Positions 59,245 to 64,000 of a stretch of DNA of 64,000 nt are shown piece after piece; position 1 is the first letter of the stretch; every line of letters begins with the position of its first letter. Both the position numbers and the translations under genes were made by a program. The stretch covers positions 16,543,719 through 16,607,718 of the forward strand of contig NC_066323.1 in assembly GCF_022539315.1 (NCBI RefSeq), read 5' to 3'. The stretch comes from Serinus canaria. Its lineage: Eukaryota > Chordata > Aves > Passeriformes > Fringillidae. The notes beneath the pieces were generated by a model. That model was given only the letters and a program-made list of their open reading frames with translations. It made no database searches and was not told where the DNA came from.

Positions 59245-62200
59245 CAAGCCTGAGCCCCGTGGCATTGGAGGGTGGGTGTTCCCTCCCTCAGGCACTCTCA
59301 TCTGAGCACATCCTGGCTGCTGCCTGCCTTGGTGCTCATTAGTGATCACAGTCTTGGGCAGGAAAAGGCACCACAGTTTGCTGGTCAAATCATCAGATTC
59401 CTCACTCACTTCTGGCCCCTCAGTTTGTGCCTGGGAGAGCTGACCAAGGCTCTGCCCAGGGCTGCAGTCAATGCCTTACTCACTCAGCAAAGCATCAGGG
59501 AGTTCTTGTAGGGCCAGAGCTGGTTTCATTAGGAGTGTCATCATTAATTATTGACAGAGCACTCAGAGATGTGATTGTGATAGTTCTGTTCTTTGTTTCT
59601 TTTATAATAAAAAGAAGAGCTTCAGAAGTTAAAATTTAAAAGTTTAAAACTTTACAGAGGTGCCTGTTCTCCCGTGCCTGAGGGGGTGCGTTTCTTTTCT
59701 TCTAAGGTCAGAAATGAGTTTCTCTTTGATCTTCCATCCTTGATCAGGCACTGTGGGATTTCCAGAGGGCTCTGTCCCATGGAAGCCAGCACATCAGATG
59801 ACTCCAGTGCATCAGCCAGGAGCTGTTCTCACAGGTGCCAAAGGCAGATGAGCAGCTCAGACTCTGGTGCAGGATGAACTGCTCCCTGCTCCCCAGGAGA
59901 CACGAGCAGAATGCTCAGGGTCCCTCCTGCCTTCAGTCCATGCCCATGAAGACTGAAATACCTGTTGCACCCCCTGCTCTGGCTGCCTGATCTTGCCTGT
60001 CACATCCTTCTGGACTTTGTGGCAGGATTCTGAGTGTCCCTGTGAAGCTGCTCTGAATTTTGAGAGCGTGGCACCTTGTCTCCTCAGAGAGACAAAGACA
60101 TGCCCTTCTTTTAGATCCAGCCTGCTGGAAAACAAGGTCAACCTGATTGTTTTGGAACAGATGGCTTCCTTCCATGTAGTGGCATTTCCCTGGCTAAATG
60201 AAGCCTGACTAGACATAAATATCAAATGTAGCTATATGTGGAGCTGTAAGTATAGCAATGAATTTTAGGGTTACGAGAATTTAGAGCTGCTGAAGAAATT
60301 ATTATTTTTTTTTTTCCCAAAAAATCAGTCAGCACTTATTAAAAGTAACTAATTTTCTTTATCTTCAATAGTCATCCTTTAAAATAAGTTAAAATAAGAG
60401 GTGACAGGTTAGCCCAGTTTCCCCTGGGGAAGGTTTTCAGCGAAAGATGCCTGGGAGCAACTGCACAAGAAGAGTTTGATATATTCTGAGCCATCTGCCC
60501 CAGTGGAGTGAGGGTTTGTGGAGTTCTGTGGAAATGTGAGCTAAACCAGATCTGATCTGGATACTAAAGCAGGAGATTGATGGGGAAGTGTGGGTTATGA
60601 GGCTGGAAAAGGTAGAGGTGAATTAATGGCACACAGAAAGACTGCCTTGCTGTTCCCAAGTAAATGCATGCTGCTGTCAGCTTTGCTTGTTTCTTTTCCA
60701 AAATACAGGGAATAGTTGTGCCCCAGATTCTTGTCTGACTGTATTGCAGCATGCCTGTGGGGGGCAGGGGGAGTGCATGTCTTATTCATGCATTTGAGCA
60801 TTTCCTGGGTTTTGAGCATTGAGATTTCCTGGTTTTTTCAGGGTGTCCATATGCATTTCCTGGTCCTATAGAAGTAATTTAGCTAATATTAATTAATTGT
60901 TTCTAATACTGTTGTGCAGGAGGGAGCCTTCAGAGGCCCATTCCAGCTCTATTTTCACATTGCTAGAAAAGCAGTGCAGGTCCCTGCTGCAGGGTGTTTT
61001 ACTCCTGTGTGAGAGAATGGCCTTGGTGGCATGAGGAGCTCTGCCTTTCCAGGAGGGGTTTTCAGAGCTCTCCTCTCCAGCTTTATCTCTTTAGCTTTTT
61101 CAGAAAAAGCAGCAGAAATCTAATGTAATCTCGTGGTGTTCAGAGGCCCTGGCTCAGCTAGGACAATGGCTCAGTAAGGGGAAATGCTGCTTCATGACTC
61201 ACTTCCACTCCTCTGCACTGAGTCACTGTCCATCCCTGCTGCTGGAATACCTGAGAGGGTCTGACTGCATTCCTGGGCACTTGGAGCCCACCTAGCTTCA
61301 GTGAACCTGAGGGTGTTCACTCAAAGACAGGGGAGCTTGTTGTGCCTTCTGAAACACCATGAACTATAGAGATTGGCAAGTGTGTTTGGAAGCCTGGCTT
61401 AGAAACGTTCAGGTTTCCTTTGGCTGGTAGGTGATAGCTGAGCAAGGACTGAAACACAGGCACGAGGACTTCAAAGGGGTTCACATCTGAGCTAGAGCTG
61501 AATTCCTCTTTCACAGCTTGGGCAAGTTTCCAGGGCAGAAACAATCTCCAACAAGGTTTTTAAATATCATCAACCTTGCAAGGCAAGCCCCAAGCTGAAG
61601 TGTGCAGTGAAGGAAGGACCTTGACTGAGTGCCCAGCCATATTTATGAGCCTTTGAGCTCCTGTGTCTGAGCAGGAGGGAAATAACCATCAGGAACACCT
61701 CCAGCCTGCCTCAGCTTTCCTCTTCCCAGGTTTCCTTCTGGCTCTTTGAGCTCTTTTATTCATTTGCTGGTTCTGCTTCCAGAACTGCTGCCAGCTCCCC
61801 ACACTTCTGTCTTTCCAGTCAGGCTTCCCAGTGTCCGTGGTGACTCCATCCCACAAGTCTCCCTGGTCCAGCTGCAAGTCCAGAAGCTGATGTGGCCTTA
61901 GGTGTGAGCCTGCTCAGCCTCTCCTCACATAACCCATCCGCACGTGGCAAGAGATCAAGGTATTTTAAAAGCAAACCCAGTTTATTACAAAATAGAGAAT
62001 TTTCTGAAACGAGCATTTGTGTATGTCTAAAGGATTTCTTTTGTCTTTCTTCACTCAAAGGTTTTTTGTTCTTCATCAATATTGAAGTCCTGTTTTAAGA
62101 AATTTAGATGAAAACTAACTTAACACACTATACCCCAGCATTCTTATAAAAAATTCTCACTTGTTTAAATGTCTTTACAAAGTGCAGGGAACAAATATCA

Positions 62201-63717
62201 GCATTAGCATTGAGACTGAAATAAGGCTAGATGCATCATTTATTTCTCAATGAAGTTAGGCTACCCAGCTCCCCAAATCCACAGTTTTTCATTATTTTTC
62301 TTATAATTTGGTTGGCTAAGGAACTAATTATGTAGCAAGGCAATATAATGTAACATTCCTTCACACAGACCTTGCCTTTAGTTTCAGTATTTCCAAAGGA
62401 GACCTCCCAGCCTGCTTGGAGCATCCTTCCAGAAGGCAAAGTTAATTCAGCACTGTTCAGAGACATCTTTTCTGCTCCCATGTAAAAGTTTGGGCTCATG
62501 AGAGTTATTGACCCTCTCCAGACACTTTCATCCATCAATCCAGCTGTTAGTCCAGAGCAGCTTTGGGGTTTTTTACTGGGCTAAGACCCAGAGATCAGTG
62601 GAGTGACCAAAGGAGGGTCAGAGCACCTGCAGAGCTGCTGGCTGCCTTCCCAGCCCTGGGGATGTGTCTGAGTGTCTGACTCCTGCTCAGACCCCGTGGC
62701 AGCAGCCTGGGCTGGGCTGGGAGCTGCCTGGCCCCAGTGGGTGACATCCCCTGTGACAAACACAGAGCACATCATTGTAAGCAGGTCTCACTGTATTATA
62801 TAAGGCAGGGAGGAAATTAGCAGGAAACAAAGCAAAACCTGGCTCCATGAAATCTGATTAGTAGTTTTTGCTAGTGAATGCAGGCAGCACAGAGATTTTG
62901 TGTTTCACAGAGGTTGGCTGATAGTGACTGAGGCTGAGCAAGGAGTGGATTTACATGTGCTGTGCCTGAAACAGTCTTGATGTTCATGTGTGGATTTAAA
63001 TGTTCCCCAAGTCTGTGCAGAAGTGAGTCCCTGAAAATTAAATTTCAAAGGCTGGAAATGTATTTCCCAGGTCCCTGTTTCTTTGGCCTTGCTTATTGTA
63101 GGAGGCATCCTTCCCTCTGATTAAGGTTTTTATGAGCTCTGTATTGCCAGATGACCACAAATAAATAAGACTGATTTATGGGTTACCAGCCCTCAGTAAT
63201 TCTTGATGATTGATGCAGTCTTGGTGTGATTTGGATTGCACCTCCAGAGCAGCTGCTTGAAGCTGTTTGTACCCTCCTTGTACCTTTCTTTTCCCTCTGG
63301 GAGGGAGAAGAGACCATTCCTGAATCCTGAACCTGGCTTCTGAATTTCTGCAGTCTTTCAAGTTTGATTTTATTTGTTATATTTGACTTCATGTCTCTTG
63401 AAGTGGCTTATTAGTGGGATATGAATATTGAGGAATATTAGTGCTTCTTTGTTCTTAGTTCTACAGCTGCATTTTAGTTAGACCTCTTTTCCATCATTTA
63501 ACTCATATTAAAAACCAGTATGTTTTGGAACAGAAAATTAAATGCTATAAATCAATCTGAAAACTAATAGCTACCAGAAGCTAAACTGAAGTCTATGAGC
63601 AGCCCAGGGGTTTGCTCTTTGGGCAGGCAAGTTTTCAGCCAACTCTGGATGAGATGCAGAGAGGTTGCATCATTGCAAGGCTCTGGCTGGCAAAACCTGC
63701 CATAGGAGCAGAACAGT

Positions 63718-63730
63718 GTTGCTTAGCGAC
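63718..63730. promoter_or_regulatory. RFX X-box-like inverted repeat
   Basis: GTTGCTTAGCGAC is a near-palindrome. Its reverse complement is GTCGCTAAGCAAC, close to an RFX dimer site. This is motif-level evidence only. Confidence 0.3.
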
Positions 63731-64000
63731 CCATGAAGGATGATTAACCCTTTCCCACAGCTCCCCATGTCCCTGTGGAAGGCCTCCTGAGCCATCATTC
63801 TGGACAATAACTGAATATGAAGAAACTACTCTAATATCTTTAGCTATTAGATGTATTGATGTATTAATCATTAATGTTTAATGAAGGACTGTCTTAATCT
63901 CACCATTAGTTACTGAAGGGGATCACTAAATCAAAAGCCATCTGTCCATGGTATGACGTGTAATTATTGCAAAGGAAGGCTCATCTAATTACAGTAAAGG

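Larger units (their letters stand above)
56495..64000. other. Gene-free region downstream of AP1S3, distal part
   Basis: I see no recognisable coding exon, although frames of up to 145 codons exist (57332-57769, minus strand). In mammals, as I recall, SCG2 is the next gene beyond AP1S3. Its large single coding exon is not in this window. A 19-bp tandem repeat lies at 59207-59244 and an RFX-like site at 63718-63730. Confidence 0.6.

Overview
The window looks like nuclear DNA of a bird (inference). The proteins are close to the vertebrate WDFY1 and AP1S3 that I recall, introns are short (mostly 0.7-2 kb, one of 6 kb and one of 12 kb), and interspersed repeats are few. Two CpG-rich promoters stand out from AT-rich flanks. 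A 261-bp solo LTR has the 6-bp target duplication typical of class II endogenous retroviruses. I cannot name the species.

Layout. Positions 1-500 hold no gene that I can recognise. Positions about 500-1350 are a CpG island with the first exon of WDFY1. WDFY1 runs on the + strand from 891 to 20296 in 12 coding exons, giving 410 residues: a WD40 propeller with a FYVE zinc finger inserted before the last blade. Its 3' UTR probably ends near 21-23 kb. Positions about 23.1-29.75 kb are intergenic. A second CpG island (about 29.75-30.35 kb) holds the promoter and the ATG-only first coding exon of AP1S3. AP1S3 then has a 12.3-kb intron and four more coding exons (42373-45914), giving 154 residues, the sigma-1C small subunit of clathrin adaptor AP-1. 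From about 48-49 kb to 64 kb I see no gene. That stretch holds the solo LTR, a few short repeats and candidate regulatory sites.

Both genes act in endosomal and trans-Golgi membrane traffic. WDFY1 binds PI3P on early endosomes and has been reported as a TLR3/TLR4 adaptor. AP-1 sorts cargo between the trans-Golgi network and endosomes, and AP1S3 defects in people have been linked to faulty TLR3 trafficking. The two genes lie in tandem, as I recall for human chromosome 2q36.

The most striking molecular feature is WDFY1 intron 5. It has a near-ideal minor-spliceosome (U12-type) donor and branch point, while the other WDFY1 donors are U2-like. I found no bacterial genes, CRISPR array, tRNA or rRNA, and no evidence of a wholly new system. 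The open items are the regulatory-looking clusters, small palindromes and tandem duplications in introns and intergenic DNA.
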